NCBI GenBank assembly: GCA_036417435.1
Contig: JAZAQT010000027.1
Coordinates: forward strand, 1,674,001 to 1,738,000
DNA length: 64,000 nt
Reading direction: 5' to 3'
DNA from: Inia geoffrensis
Taxonomy: Eukaryota; Chordata; Mammalia; Artiodactyla; Iniidae
The position numbers and the translations under genes were made by a program. This document shows, one piece after another, positions 1-12,158 of the stretch. The first letter of the stretch is position 1. Each line of letters begins with the position of its first letter. The notes beneath the pieces were generated by a model. The model made no database searches. It saw only the letters and a program-made list of their open reading frames with translations, and was not told where the DNA came from.

Positions 1-720
1 ATCTGTTTTCTGCAATTCTGCGTCGCGTTCAAGTCCTCCTCACAGCCTTCCTTCAATAAATTTTTGGATGATAGGGGTCATTTGGAACTCTGCAGGATTG
101 CGAGTTACAGTGCCAGAAATCTCCTTTTCTCAACTCGCTTTCCTGTGAGATGACCGCAAACCCGAAGAATTGCTTCAGGCCCTAATCTCGTTCCGGCATG
201 GCACGCTGAGCCTTTGGTGAACTCTTCTTCCTGTAGGGAAATCAGAGTTCAATGTGCCCGTCCAAACACATCGAGTTAGCCGCTCATTGGTTCTCCTTAT
301 TCCTGATCATCTTCTACCGAAATTGCAAAGTGTGCGAAACAAGAGGTCAAAGGCACTGACTCTCCAAGTAGGGAGAATGTTAATATGGCCTCTGGAACGG
401 CGAACTCGAGTCCCAGGGTTCGAAAATGGCGATGAGTTTTAGAAACTTTGCCTGATCACTTCGTGGACCATATTCTGGGTTTTCCATGCATATTTTAGCT
501 CAAGGATAAATCCCTTAAACGTGGAGATTTGGGACCCGTGGAATGGGAACCATGCACCATTACCTCAAAGGGTCTGCATTCCCTCACCAATAGCATCAGC
601 CCCAAGTGTCCAACCTTATCTCTCCCACAGCTGTGGATGTAGAGGTGGTAAATCCAAGATTCCACACAAGCCCTGAAGGACTTATTTAAGAATTTCTCTC
701 TATTTCACAGTCCTTGTGTT
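1..720. repeat. Non-L1 portion of the monomer (exemplar), unassigned
   Basis: This stretch recurs in every monomer. I recognise no LINE, SINE, LTR or gene family in it. It holds a 62-codon open frame starting at 254 in many copies, but start and stop sites drift between copies, so it is not coding. It includes several CpG-rich patches (for example gcgtcgcgttc near 21). Confidence 0.6.
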
Positions 721-1598
721 TTCTTTTTCAAATTTATTTTTATAAGGGGATTTAGCTTATGTACACTGCTGTGTGTATGCTGCTGTACACAAATGATTTT
801 CTTATGGAGACCTATAAATGTATGGGTTTTAATTTTCTTCATAGTCAGGTATATTCCTCGGTTTTGAACACGGGGTGCTGAGTCCATGTGGTTGAGCGAG
901 GAGGAGGTCTTGTCTAATATATATTTGGCTTATGGAATGGTATCTGTCCTAATATCAACCTCTGGTTTTATGCAGCCTCCCCACTCTCCTTTCCCCTTAA
1001 GCAAGCATCAGTTTCTTTTGTAAATGTGAGACTCTGTTGTGTTTTGTAATGCAGTTCACGCGTAGCCGTGTTTACGTTCCCGGTATTCGTGATACCTTAT
1101 GATGTTTCTTTTTCTGTGTGACTTATTTCACTTAGAATCATCGTAACTAAATCCACTCATTATGCTGCTACTGGTCTGTTGCCATTGATTTCATTGTTGA
1201 GTGATATTCCATTGTAGGGATGTACCACAACTTTTATATCCATTTTTCTCTCTCTGGGCTATTGAAGTTGTACCATAGTCAAGGTTCCCGTAAAGAGCGC
1301 AGCCCCAAACTTTGGTGTGGCTGTGTCTTTTTCATTTAAATTTTCCAAATCTATGGCACCATAAGTGGAAGTGCCCTAGGATCTCTAGCTTGGTTTTCTC
1401 TTTGATCCAGGAAACACCATCCACTTCTCCAGAGTGGCTGTTGGCAATTTACATCCTGCCCATCAGCATAACAAGGCTGCCGGTTCTCCATGGCCTGTCC
1501 TGCCTCTCTGGATTTTACACATTTTTTCGGAGGGCCCTTTTGATCGGTGGGAAGTGAGAGTTGCTTGTAGTGCGGATTTCCATTGCAGGCTTGCTTGG
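721..1598 (-). mobile_element. LINE-1 3' end inside the satellite monomer (exemplar)
   Basis: This segment repeats in every monomer at the same offset. Its left end is T-rich (eroded poly-A of a minus-strand element). It then follows the artiodactyl/cetacean L1 3' UTR as I know it and enters ORF2. On the minus strand, codons from 1138 down to 1100 read ILSEISHTEKETS, which matches the C-terminal end of L1 ORF2. Further in, gtgatattccattgta, agtggctgttggcaattta and ggcccttttgat correspond to familiar L1 stretches. The element is 5' truncated, and its truncated end lies at the palindrome. It is also interrupted by stops and indels, so it encodes nothing functional. Confidence 0.85.
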
Positions 1599-1670
1599 TT
1601 GGCCAAAAAGGGCGTATGCGTTTTTTCCTGAATATATTCAGGAAAAAACGCATACGCCCTTTTTGGCCAA
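1599..1670. repeat. 72 bp perfect palindrome, mariner-like miniature element (exemplar)
   Basis: The sequence reads identically on both strands over all 72 bases. Each arm is 36 bp, begins TTGGCCAAAAAGGGCGTATG and ends TCCTGAATA at the centre (1634/1635), with no loop. Outer bases TTGGCCAAAAAG and inner TTTTTTCC resemble the terminal repeats of ruminant/cetartiodactyl mariner elements, many of which survive as short back-to-back palindromes. That assignment is from memory. I see no clear TA target-site duplication. In other monomers the start positions are 3336, 5073, 6810, 8547, 10284, 12020, 13757, 15493, 17230, 18967, 20702, 22437, 24172, 25907, 27643, 29378, 31115, 32850, 34585, 36322, 38057, 39793, 41530, 43265, 45001, 46737, 48472, 50209, 51944, 53677, 55413, 57148 and 58898. 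Confidence 0.95.
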
Positions 1671-1737
1671 GTGCATCACTGTCGAACTGCTGCCTCTTTT
1701 CCTACGCTTTCAGAGCAATTCTTATCTACCCCCCGAT

Positions 1738-3474
1738 ATCTGTTTTCTGCAATTCTGCGTCGCGTTCAAGTCCTCCTCACAGCCTTCCTTCAATAAATTT
1801 TTGGATGATAGGGGTCATTTGGAACTCTGCAGGATTGCGAGTTACAGTGCCAGAAATCTCCTTTTCTCAACTCGCTTTCTTGTGAGCTGACCGCAAACCC
1901 GAAAAATTGCTTCAGGCCCTAATCTCGTTACGGCATGGCACGCTGAGCCTTTGGTGAACTCTTCTTCCTGTAGGGAAATCAGAGTTCAATGTGCCCGTCC
2001 AAACATATCGAGTTAGCCGCTCATTGTTTCTCCTTATTCCCGATCATCTTCTACCGAAATTGCAAAGTGTGCAAAACAAGAGTTCAAAGGCACTGACTCT
2101 CCAAGTGGGGAGAATGTTAATATCGCCTCTGGAACGGCGAACTCGAGTCCCAGGGTTCGAAAATGGCGATGAGTTTTAGAAACTTTGCCTGATCACTTCG
2201 TGGACCATATTCCGGGTTTTCCACGCATATTTTAGCTGAAGGATAAATCCCTTAAACGTGGAGATTTGGGACCCGTGGAATGGGAACCATGCACCATTAC
2301 CTCAAAGGGTCTGCATTCCCTCACCAATAGCATCAGCCCCAAGTGTCCAGCCTTATCTCTCCCACAGCTGTGGATGTAGAGGTGGTAAATCCAAGATTCC
2401 ACACAAGCCCTGAAGGACTTATTTAAGAATTTCTCTCTATTTCACAGTCCTTGTGTTTTCTTTTTCAAATTTATTTTTATAAGGGGATTTAGCTTATGTA
2501 CACTGCTGTGTGTATGCTGCTGTACACAAATGATTTTCTTATGGAGACCTATAAATGTATGGGTTTTAATTTTCTTCATAGTCAGGTATATTCCTCGGTT
2601 TTGAACACGGGGTGCTGAGTCCATGTGGTTGAGCGAGGAGGAGGTCTTGTCTAATATATATTTTGCTTATGGAATGGTATCTGTCCTAATATCAACCTCT
2701 GGTTTTATGCAGCCTCCCCACTCTCCTTTCCCCTTAAGCAAGCATCAGTTTCTTTTCTAAATGTGAGACTTTGTTGTGTTTTGTAATGCAGTTCACGCGT
2801 AGCCGTGTTTACGTTCCCGGTATTCGTGATACCTTATGATGTTTCTTTTTCTGTGTGACTTATTTCACTTAGAATCATCGTAACTAAATCCACTCATTAT
2901 GCTGCTACTGGTCTGTTACCATTGATTTCATTGTTGAGTGATATTCCATTGTAGGGATGTACCACAACTTTTATATCCATTTTTCTCTTTCTGGGCTATT
3001 GAAGTTGTACCATAGTCAAGGTTCCCGTCAAGAGCGCAGCCCCAAACTTTGGTGTGGCTGTGTCTTTTTCATTTAAATTTTCCGAATCTATGGCACCATA
3101 AGTGGAAGTGCCCTAGGCTCTCTAGCTTGGTTTTCTCTTTGTTCCAGGAAACACCATCCACTTCTCCAGAGTGGCTGTTGGCAATTTACATCCCGCCCAT
3201 CAGCATAACAAGGCTGCCGGTTCTCCATGGCCTGTCCTGCCTCTCTGGATTTTACACTTTTTTTCAGAGGGCCCTTTTGATCGGTGGGAAGTGAGAGTTG
3301 CTTGTAGTGCGGATTTCCATTGCAGGCTTGCTTGGTTGGCCAAAAAGGGCGTATGAGTTTTGTCCTGAATATATTCAGGAAAAAACGCATACGCCCTTTT
3401 TGGCCAAGTGCATCACTGTCGAACTGCTGCCCCTTTTCCTTCGCTTTCAGAGCAATTCTTATATACCCCCCGAT
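1738..3474. repeat. Satellite monomer U2 (B type)
   Basis: L1 part about 2458-3335. The palindrome at 3336-3407 has two left-arm mismatches (A at 3356, G at 3362), so this copy is not a perfect inverted repeat. Confidence 0.93.
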
Positions 3475-5211
3475 ATCTGCTTTCTGCAATTCTGCGTCGC
3501 GTTCAAGTCCTCCTCACAGCCTTCCTTCAATAAATTTTTGGATGATAGGGGTCATTTGGAACTCTGCAGGATTGCGAGTTACAGTGCCAGAAATCTCCTT
3601 TTCTCAACTCGCTTTCCTGTGAGATGACCGCAAACCCGAAGAATTGCTTCAGGCCCTAATCTCGTTCCGGCATGGCACGCTGAGCCTTTGGTGAACTCTT
3701 CTTCCTGTAGGGAAATCAGAGTTCAATGTGCCCGTCCAAACACATCGAGTTAGCCGCTCATTGGTTCTCCTTATTCCTGATCATCTTCTACCGAAATTGC
3801 AAAGTGTGCGAAACAAGAGGTCAAAGGCACTGACTCTCCAAGTAGGGAGAATGTTAATATGGCCTCTGGAACGGCGAACTCGAGTCCCAGGGTTCGAAAA
3901 TGGCGATGAGTTTTAGAAACTTTGCCTGATCACTTCGTGGACCATATTCTGGGTTTTCCATGCATATTTTAGCTCAAGGATAAATCCCTTAAACGTGGAG
4001 ATTTGGGACCCGTGGAATGGGAACCATGCACCATTACCTCAAAGGGTCTGCATTCCCTCACCAATAGCATCAGCCCCAAGTGTCCAGCCTTATCTCTCCC
4101 ACAGCTGTGGATGTAGAGGTGGTAAATCCAAGATTCCACACAAGCCCTGAAGGACTTCTTTAAGAATTTCTCTCTATTTCACAGTCCTTGTGTTTTCTTT
4201 TTCAAATTTATTTTTATAAGGGGATTTAGCTTATGTACACTGCTGTGTGTATGCTGCTGTACACAAATGATTTTCTTATGGAGACCTATAAATGTATGGG
4301 TTTTAATTTTCTTCATAGTCAGGTATATTCCTCGGTTTTGAACACGGGGTGCTGAGTCCATGTGGTTGAGCGAGGAGGAGGTCTTGTCTAATATATATTT
4401 GGCTTATGGAATGGTATCTGTCCTAATATCAACCTCTGGTTTTATGCAGCCTCCCCACTCTCCTTTCCCCTTAAGCAAGCATCAGTTTCTTTTGTAAATG
4501 TGAGACTCTGTTGTGTTTTGTAATGCAGTTCACGCGTAGCCGTGTTTACATTCCCGGTATTCGTGATACCTTATGATGTTTCTTTTTCTGTGTGACTTAT
4601 TTCACTTAGAATCATCGTAACTAAATCCACTCATTATGCTGCTACTGGTCTGTTGCCATTGATTTCATTGTTGAGTGATATTCCATTGTAGGGATGTACC
4701 ACAACTTTTATATCCATTTTTCTCTCTCTGGGCTATTGAAGTTGTACCATAGTCAAGGTTCCCGTAAAGAGCGCAGCCCCAAACTTTGGTGTGGCTGTGT
4801 CTTTTTCATTTAAATTTTCCAAATCTATGGCACCATAAGTGGAAGTGCCCTAGGATCTCTAGCTTGGTTTTCTCTTTGATCCAGGAAACACCATCCACTT
4901 CTCCAGAGTGGCTGTTGGCAATTTACATCCCGCCCATCAGCATAACAAGGCTGCCGGTTCTCCATGGCCTGTCCTGCCTCTCTGGATTTTACACTTTTTT
5001 TCGGAGGGCCCTTTTGATCGGTGGGAAGAGAGAGTTGCTTGTAGTGCGGATTTCCATTGCAGGCTTGCTTGGTTGGCCAAAAAGGGCGTATGCGTTTTTT
5101 CCTGAATATATTCAGGAAAAAACGCATACGCCCTTTTTGGCCAAGTGCATCACTGTCGAACTGCTGCCTCTTTTCCTACGCTTTCAGAGCAATTCTTATC
5201 TACCCCCCGAT
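3475..5211. repeat. Satellite monomer U3 (A type)
   Basis: Palindrome 5073-5144. A T-to-A change at 5029 removes a stop codon, which joins two chance frames into a 192-codon open frame (4786-5364) running through the palindrome. U5 carries the same change. Confidence 0.93.
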
Positions 5212-6948
5212 ATCTGTTTTCTGCAATTCTGCGTCGCGTTCAAGTCCTCCTCACAGCCTTCCTTCAATAAATTTTTGGATGATAGAGGTCATTTGGAACT
5301 CTGCAGGATTGCGAGTTACAGTGCCAGAAATCTCCTTTTCTCAACTCGCTTTCTTGTGAGCTGACCGCAAACCCGAAGAATTGCTTCAGGCCCTAATCTC
5401 GTTCCGGCATGGCACGCTGAGCCTTTGGTGAACTCTTCTTCCTGTAGGGAAATCAGAGTTCAATGTGCCCGTCCAAACACATCGAGTTAGCCGCTCATTG
5501 TTTCTCCTTATTCTTGATCATCTTCTACCGAAATTGCAAAGTGTGCAAAACAAGAGGTCAAAGGCACTGACTCTCCAAGTGGGGAGAATGTTAATATCGC
5601 CTCTGGAACGGCGAACTCGAGTCCCAGGGTTCGAAAATGGCGATGAGTTTTAGAAACTTTGCCTGATCACTTCGTGGACCATATTCCGGGTTTTCGACGC
5701 ATATTTTAGCTGAAGGATAAATCCCTTAAACGTGGAGATTTGGGACCCGTGGAATGGGAACCATGCACCATTACCTCAAAGGGTCTGCATTCCCTAACCA
5801 ATAGCATCAGCCCCAAGTGTCCAGCCTTATCTCTCCCACAGCTGTGGATGTAGAGGTGGTAAAGAAAAGATTCCACACAAGCCCTGAAGGACTTATTTAA
5901 GAATTTCTCTCTATTTCACAGTCCTTGTGTTTTCTTTTTCAAATTTATTTTTATAAGGGGATTTAGCTTATGTACACTGCTCTGTGTATGCTGCTGTACA
6001 CAAATGATTTTCTTATGGAGACCTATAAATGTATGGGTTTTAATTTTCTTCATAGTCAGGTATATTCCTCGGTTTTGAACACGGGGTGCTGAGTCCATGT
6101 GGTTGAGCGAGGGGGATGTCTTGTCTAATAGATATTTGGCTTATGGAATGGTATCTGTCCTAATATCAACCTCTGGTTTTATGCAGCCTCCCCACTCTCC
6201 TTTCCCCTTAAGCAAGCATCAGTTTCTTTTGTAAATGTGAGACTCTGTTGTGTTTTGTAATGCAGTTCACGCGTAGCCGTGTTTACGTTCCCGGTATTCG
6301 TGATACCTTATGATGTTTCTTTTTCTGTGTGACTTATTTCACTTAGAATCATCGTAACTGAATCCACTCATTATGCTGCTACTGGTCTGTTACCATTGAT
6401 TTCATTGTTGAGTGATATTCCATTGTAGGGATGTACCACAACTTTTATATCCATTTTTCTCTTTCTGGGCTATTGAAGTTGTACCATAGTCAAGGTTCCT
6501 GTCAAGAGCGCAGCTCCAAACTTTGCTGTGGCTGTGTCTTTTTCATTTAAATTTTCCGAATCTATGGCACCATAAGTGGAAGTGCCCTAGGCTCTCTAGC
6601 TTGGTTTTCTCTTTGTTCCAGGAAACACCATCCACTTCTCCAGAGTGGCTGTTGGCAATTTACATCCCGCCCATCAGCATAACAAGGCTGCCGGTTCTCC
6701 ATGGCCTGTCCTGCCTCTCTGGATTTTACAGTTTTTTTCAGAGGGCCCTTTTGATCGGTGGGAAGTGAGAGTTGCTTGTAGTGCGGATTTCCATTGCAGG
6801 CTTGCTTGGTTGGCCAAAAAGGGCGTATGCGTTTTTTCCTGAATATATTCAGGAAAAAACGCATACGCCCTTTTTGGCCAAGTGCATCACTGTCGAACTG
6901 CTGCCCCTTTTCCTTCGCTTTCAGAGCAATTCTTATCTACCCCCCGAT
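5212..6948. repeat. Satellite monomer U4 (B type)
   Basis: Palindrome 6810-6881. Private markers shared only with U6 are ggtaaagaaaagattcc near 5858, ctgctctgtgtatg near 5977 and taatagatatttggc near 6126. Confidence 0.93.
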
Positions 6949-8685
6949 ATCTGTTTTCTGCAATTCTGCATCGCGTTCAAGTCCTCCTCACAGCCTTCCT
7001 TCAATAAATTTTTGGATGATAGGGGTCATTTGGAACTCTGCAGGATTGTGAGTTACAGTGCCAGAAATCTCCTTTTCTCAACTCGCTTTCTTGTGAGCTG
7101 ACCGCAAACCCGAAGAATTGCTTCAGGCCCTAATCTCGTTCCGGCATGGCACGCTGAGCCTTTGGTGAACTCTTCTTCCTGTAGGGAAATCAGAGTTCAA
7201 TGTGCCCGTCCAAACACATCGAGTTAGCCGCTCATTGGTTCTCCTTATTCCTGATCATCTTCTACCGAAATTGCAAAGTGTGCGAAACAAGAGGTCAAAG
7301 GCACTGACTCTCCAAGTAGGGAGAATGTTAATATGGCCTCTGGAACGGCGAACTCGAGTCCCAGGGTTCGAAAATGGCGATGAGTTTTAGAAACTTTGCC
7401 TGATCACTTCGTGGACCATATTCTGGGTTTTCCATGCATATTTTAGCTCAAGGATAAATCCCTTAAACGTGGAGATTTGGGACCCGTGGAATGGGAACCA
7501 TGCACCATTACCTCAAAGGGTCTGCATTCCCTCACCAATAGCATCAGCCCCAAGTGTCCAGCCTTATCTCTCCCACAGCTGTGGATGTAGAGGTGGTAAA
7601 TCCAAGATTCCACACAAGCCCTGAAGGACTTATTTAAGAATTTCTCTCTATTTCACAGTCCTTGTGTTTTCTTTTTCAAATTTATTTTTATAAGGGGATT
7701 TAGCTTATGTACACTGCTGTGTGTATGCTGCTGTACACAAATGATTTTCTTATGGAGACCCATAAATGTATGGGTTTTAATTTTCTTCATAGTCAGGTAT
7801 ATTCCTCGGTTTTGAACACGGGGTGCTGAGTCCATGTGGTTGAGCGAGGAGGAGGTCTTGTCTAATATATATTTGGCTTATGGAATGGTATCTGTCCTAA
7901 TATCAACCTCTGGTTTTATGCAGCCTCCCCACTCTCCTTTCCCCTTAAGCAAGCATCAGTTTCTTTTGTAAATGTGAGACTCTGTTGTGTTTTGTAATGC
8001 AGTTCACGCGTAGCCGTGTTTACATTCCCGGTATTCGTGATACCTTATGATGTTTCTTTTTCTGTGTGACTTATTTCACTTAGAATCATCGTAACTAAAT
8101 CCACTCATTATGCTGCTACTGGTCTGTTGCCATTGATTTCATTGTTGAGTGATATTCCATTGTAGGGATGTACCACAACTTTTATATCCATTTTTCTCTC
8201 TCTGGGCTATTGAAGTTGTACCATAGTCAAGGTTCCCGTAAAGAGCGCAGCCCCAAACTTTGGTGTGGCTGTGTCTTTTTCATTTAAATTTTCCAAATCT
8301 ATGGCACCATAAGTGGAAGTGCCCTAGGATCTCTAGCTTGGTTTTCTCTTTGATCCAGGAAACACCATCCACTTCTCCAGAGTGGCTGTTGGCAATTTAC
8401 ATCCCGCCCATCAGCATAACAAGGCTGCCGGTTCTCCATGGCCTGTCCTGCCTCTCTGGATTTTACACTTTTTTTCGGAGGGCCCTTTTGATCGGTGGGA
8501 AGAGAGAGTTGCTTGTAGTGCGGATTTCCATTGCAGGCTTGCTTGGTTGGCCAAAAAGGGCGTATGCGTTTTTTCCTGAATATATTCAGGAAAAAACGCA
8601 TACGCCCTTTTTGGCCAAGTGCATCACTGTCGAACTGCTGCCTCTTTTCCTACGCTTTCAGAGCAATTCTTATCTACCCCCCGAT
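6949..8685. repeat. Satellite monomer U5 (A type, duplicate of U3)
   Basis: Palindrome 8547-8618. It matches U3 at an offset of 3474 bp, including the stop-removing change (here at 8503). A private change is gagacccataaatg near 7757. Confidence 0.93.
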
Positions 8686-10422
8686 ATCTGTTTTCTGCAA
8701 TTCTGCGTCGCGTTCAAGTCCTCCTCACAGCCTTCCTTCAATAAATTTTTGGATGATAGAGGTCATTTGGAACTCTGCAGGATTGCGAGTTACAGTGCCA
8801 GAAATCTCCTTTTCTCAACTCGCTTTCTTGTGAGCTGACCGCAAACCCGAAGAATTGCTTCAGGCCCTAATCTCGTTCCGGCATGGCACGCTGAGCCTTT
8901 GGTGAACTCTTCTTCCTGTAGGGAAATCAGAGTTCAATGTGCCCGTCCAAACACATCGAGTTAGCCGCTCATTGTTTCTCCTTATTCTTGATCATCTTCT
9001 ACCGAAATTGCAAAGTGTGCAAAACAAGAGGTCAAAGGCACTGACTCTCCAAGTGGGGAGAATGTTAATATCGCCTCTGGAACGGCGAACTCGAGTCCCA
9101 GGGTTCGAAAATGGCGATGAGTTTTAGAAACTTTGCCTGATCACTTCGTGGACCATATTCCGGGTTTTCGACGCATATTTTAGCTGAAGGATAAATCCCT
9201 TAAACGTGGAGATTTGGGACCCGTGGAATGGGAACCATGCACCATTACCTCAAAGGGTCTGCATTCCCTAACCAATAGCATCAGCCCCAAGTGTCCAGCC
9301 TTATCTCTCCCACAGCTGTGGATGTAGAGGTGGTAAAGAAAAGATTCCACACAAGCCCTGAAGGACTTATTTAAGAATTTCTCTCTATTTCACAGTCCTT
9401 GTGTTTTCTTTTTCAAATTTATTTTTATAAGGGGATTTAGCTTATGTACACTGCTCTGTGTATGCTGCTGTACACAAATGATTTTCTTATGGAGACCTAT
9501 AAATGTATGGGTTTTAATTTTCTTCATAGTCAGGTATATTCCTCGGTTTTGAACACGGGGTGCTGAGTCCATGTGGTTGAGCGAGGGGGATGTCTTGTCT
9601 AATAGATATTTGGCTTATGGAATGGTATCTGTCCTAATATCAACCTCTGGTTTTATGCAGCCTCCCCACTCTCCTTTCCTCTTAAGCAAGCATCAGTTTC
9701 TTTTGTAAATGTGAGACTCTGTTGTGTTTTGTAATGCAGTTCACGCGTAGCCGTGTTTACGTTCCCGGTATTCGTGATACCTTATGATGTTTCTTTTTCT
9801 GTGTGACTTATTTCACTTAGAATCATCGTAACTGAATCCACTCATTATGCTGCTACTGGTCTGTTACCATTGATTTCATTGTTGAGTGATATTCCATTGT
9901 AGGGATGTACCACAACTTTTATATCCATTTTTCTCTTTCTGGGCTATTGAAGTTGTACCATAGTCAAGGTTCCCGTCAAGAGCGCAGCTCCAAACTTTGC
10001 TGTGGCTGTGTCTTTTTCATTTAAATTTTCCGAATCTATGGCACCATAAGTGGAAGTGCCCTAGGCTCTCTAGCTTGGTTTTCTCTTTGTTCCAGGAAAC
10101 ACCATCCACTTCTCCAGAGTGGCTGTTGGCAATTTACATCCCGCCCATCAGCATAACAAGGCTGCCGGTTCTCCATGGCCTGTCCTGCCTCTCTGGATTT
10201 TACAGTTTTTTTCAGAGGGCCCTTTTGATCGGTGGGAAGTGAGAGTTGCTTGTAGTGCGGATTTCCATTGCAGGCTTGCTTGGTTGGCCAAAAAGGGCGT
10301 ATGCGTTTTTTCCTGAATATATTCAGGAAAAAACGCATACGCCCTTTTTGGCCAAGTGCATCACTGTCGAACTGCTGCCCCTTTTCCTTCGCTTTCAGAG
10401 CAATTCTTATCTACCCCCCGAT
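8686..10422. repeat. Satellite monomer U6 (B type, duplicate of U4)
   Basis: Palindrome 10284-10355. It shares the private markers of U4, 3474 bp further on. Differences seen by eye are single bases, for example ttcctctta near 9678. Confidence 0.93.
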
Positions 10423-12158
10423 ATCTGTTTTCTGCAATTCTGCATCGCGTTCAAGTCCTCCTCACAGACTTCCTTCAATAAATTTTTGGATGATAGGGGT
10501 CATTTGGAACTCTGCAGGATTGTGAGTTACAGTGCCAGAAATCTCCTTTTCTCAACTCGCTTTCTTGTGAGCTGACCGCAAACCCAAAGAATTGCTTCAG
10601 GCCCTAATCTCGTTCCGGCATGGCACGCTGAGCCTTTGGTGAACTCTTCTTCCTGTAGGGAAATCAGAGTTCAATGTGCCCATCCAAACACATCGAGTTA
10701 GCCGCTCATTGGTTCTCCTTATTCCTGATCATCTTCTACCGAAATTGCAAAGTGTGCGAAACAAGAGGTCAAAGGCACTGACTCTCCAAGTGGGGAGAAT
10801 GTTAATATGGCCTCTGGAACGGCGAACTCGAGTCCCAGGATTCGAAAATGGCGATGAGTTTTAGAAACTTTGCCTGATCACTTCGTGGACCATATTCTGG
10901 GTTTTCCATGCATATTTTAGCTGAAGGATAAATCCCTTAAACGTGGAGATTTGGGACCCGTGGAATGGGAACCATGCACCATTACCTCAAAGGGTCTGCA
11001 TTCCCTCACCAATAGCATCAGCGCCAAGTGTCCAGCCTTATCTCTCCCACGGCTGTGGATGTAGAGGTGTTAAATCCAAGATTCCACACAAGCCCTGAAG
11101 GACTTATTTAAGAATTTCTCTCTATTTCACAGTCCTTGTGTTTTCTTTTTCAAATTTATTTTTATAAGGGGATTTAGCTTATGTACACTGCTGTGTGTAT
11201 GCTGCTGTACACAAATGATTTTCTTATGGAGACCTATAAATGTATGGGTTTTAATTTTCTTCATAGTCAGGTATATTCCTCGGTTTTGAACACGGGGTGC
11301 TGAGTCCATGTGGTTGAGCGAGGAGGAGGTCTTGTCTAATATATATTTGGCTTATGGAATGGTATCTGTCCTAATATCAACCTCTGGTTTTATGCAGCCT
11401 CCCCACTCTCCTTTCCCCTTAAGCAAGCATCAGTTTCTTTTGTAAATGTGAGACTCTGTTGTGTTTTGTAATGCAGTTCACGCGTAGCCGTGTTTACGGT
11501 CCTGGTATTCGTGATACCTTATGATGTTTCTTTTTCTGTGTGACTTATTTCACTTAGAATCATCGTAACTAAATCCACTCATTATGCTGCTACTGGTCTG
11601 TTGCCATTGATTTCATTGTTGAGTGATATTCCATTGTAGGGATGTACCACAACTTTTATATCCATTTTTCTCTCTCTGGGCTATTGAAGTTGTACCATAG
11701 TCAAGGTTCCCGTCAAGAGCTCAGCCCCAAACTTTGGTGTGGCTGTTTCTTTTTCATTTAAATTTTCCAAATCTATGGCACCATAAGTGGAAGTGCCCTA
11801 GGCTCTCATGCTTGGTTTTCTCTTTGTTCCAGGAAACACCATCCACTTCTCCAGAGTGGCTGTTGGCAATTTACATCCCGCCCATCAGCATAACAAGGCT
11901 GCCCGTTCTCCATGGCCTGTCCTGCCTCTCTGGATTTTACACTTTTTTTCAGAGGGCCCTTTTGATCGGTGGAAGTGAGAGTTGCTTGTAGTGCGGATTT
12001 CCATTGCAGGCTTGCTTGGTTGGCCAAAAAGGGCGTATGCGTTTTTTCCTGAATATATTCAGGAAAAAACGCATACGCCCTTTTTGGCCAAGTGCATCAC
12101 TGTCGAACTGCTGCCCCTTTTCCTTCGCTTTCAGAGCAATTCTTATCTACCCCCCGAT
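10423..12158. repeat. Satellite monomer U7 (A type, 1736 bp)
   Basis: Palindrome 12020-12091. A one-base loss near 11970 gives gatcggtggaagtg. U9 shares this loss, linking the two as duplicates. Confidence 0.93.

Larger units (their letters stand above)
1..1737. repeat. Satellite monomer U1 (A type)
   Basis: Reference phase for the array: starts at atctgttttctgcaattctg. It has an unassigned part at 1-720, an L1 part at about 721-1598 and a palindrome at 1599-1670. Nearly identical to U3. Confidence 0.93.

Noticed and set aside
254..442. 62-codon frame recurring in most monomers
   Set aside because: It recurs because the DNA recurs. Changes between copies show no bias toward silent sites, and some copies lose the start (24563, 50600).
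1100..1138. Functional L1 ORF2 in the satellite
   Set aside because: Only the last residues are readable. The rest is frameshifted, and the element is 5' truncated in every monomer.
4786..5364. 192-codon open frame through the palindrome (also 8260-8838)
   Set aside because: It exists only in U3 and U5, because one base change (5029, 8503) removes a stop. It spans L1 3' end in antisense and the palindrome, and other monomers do not keep it open.
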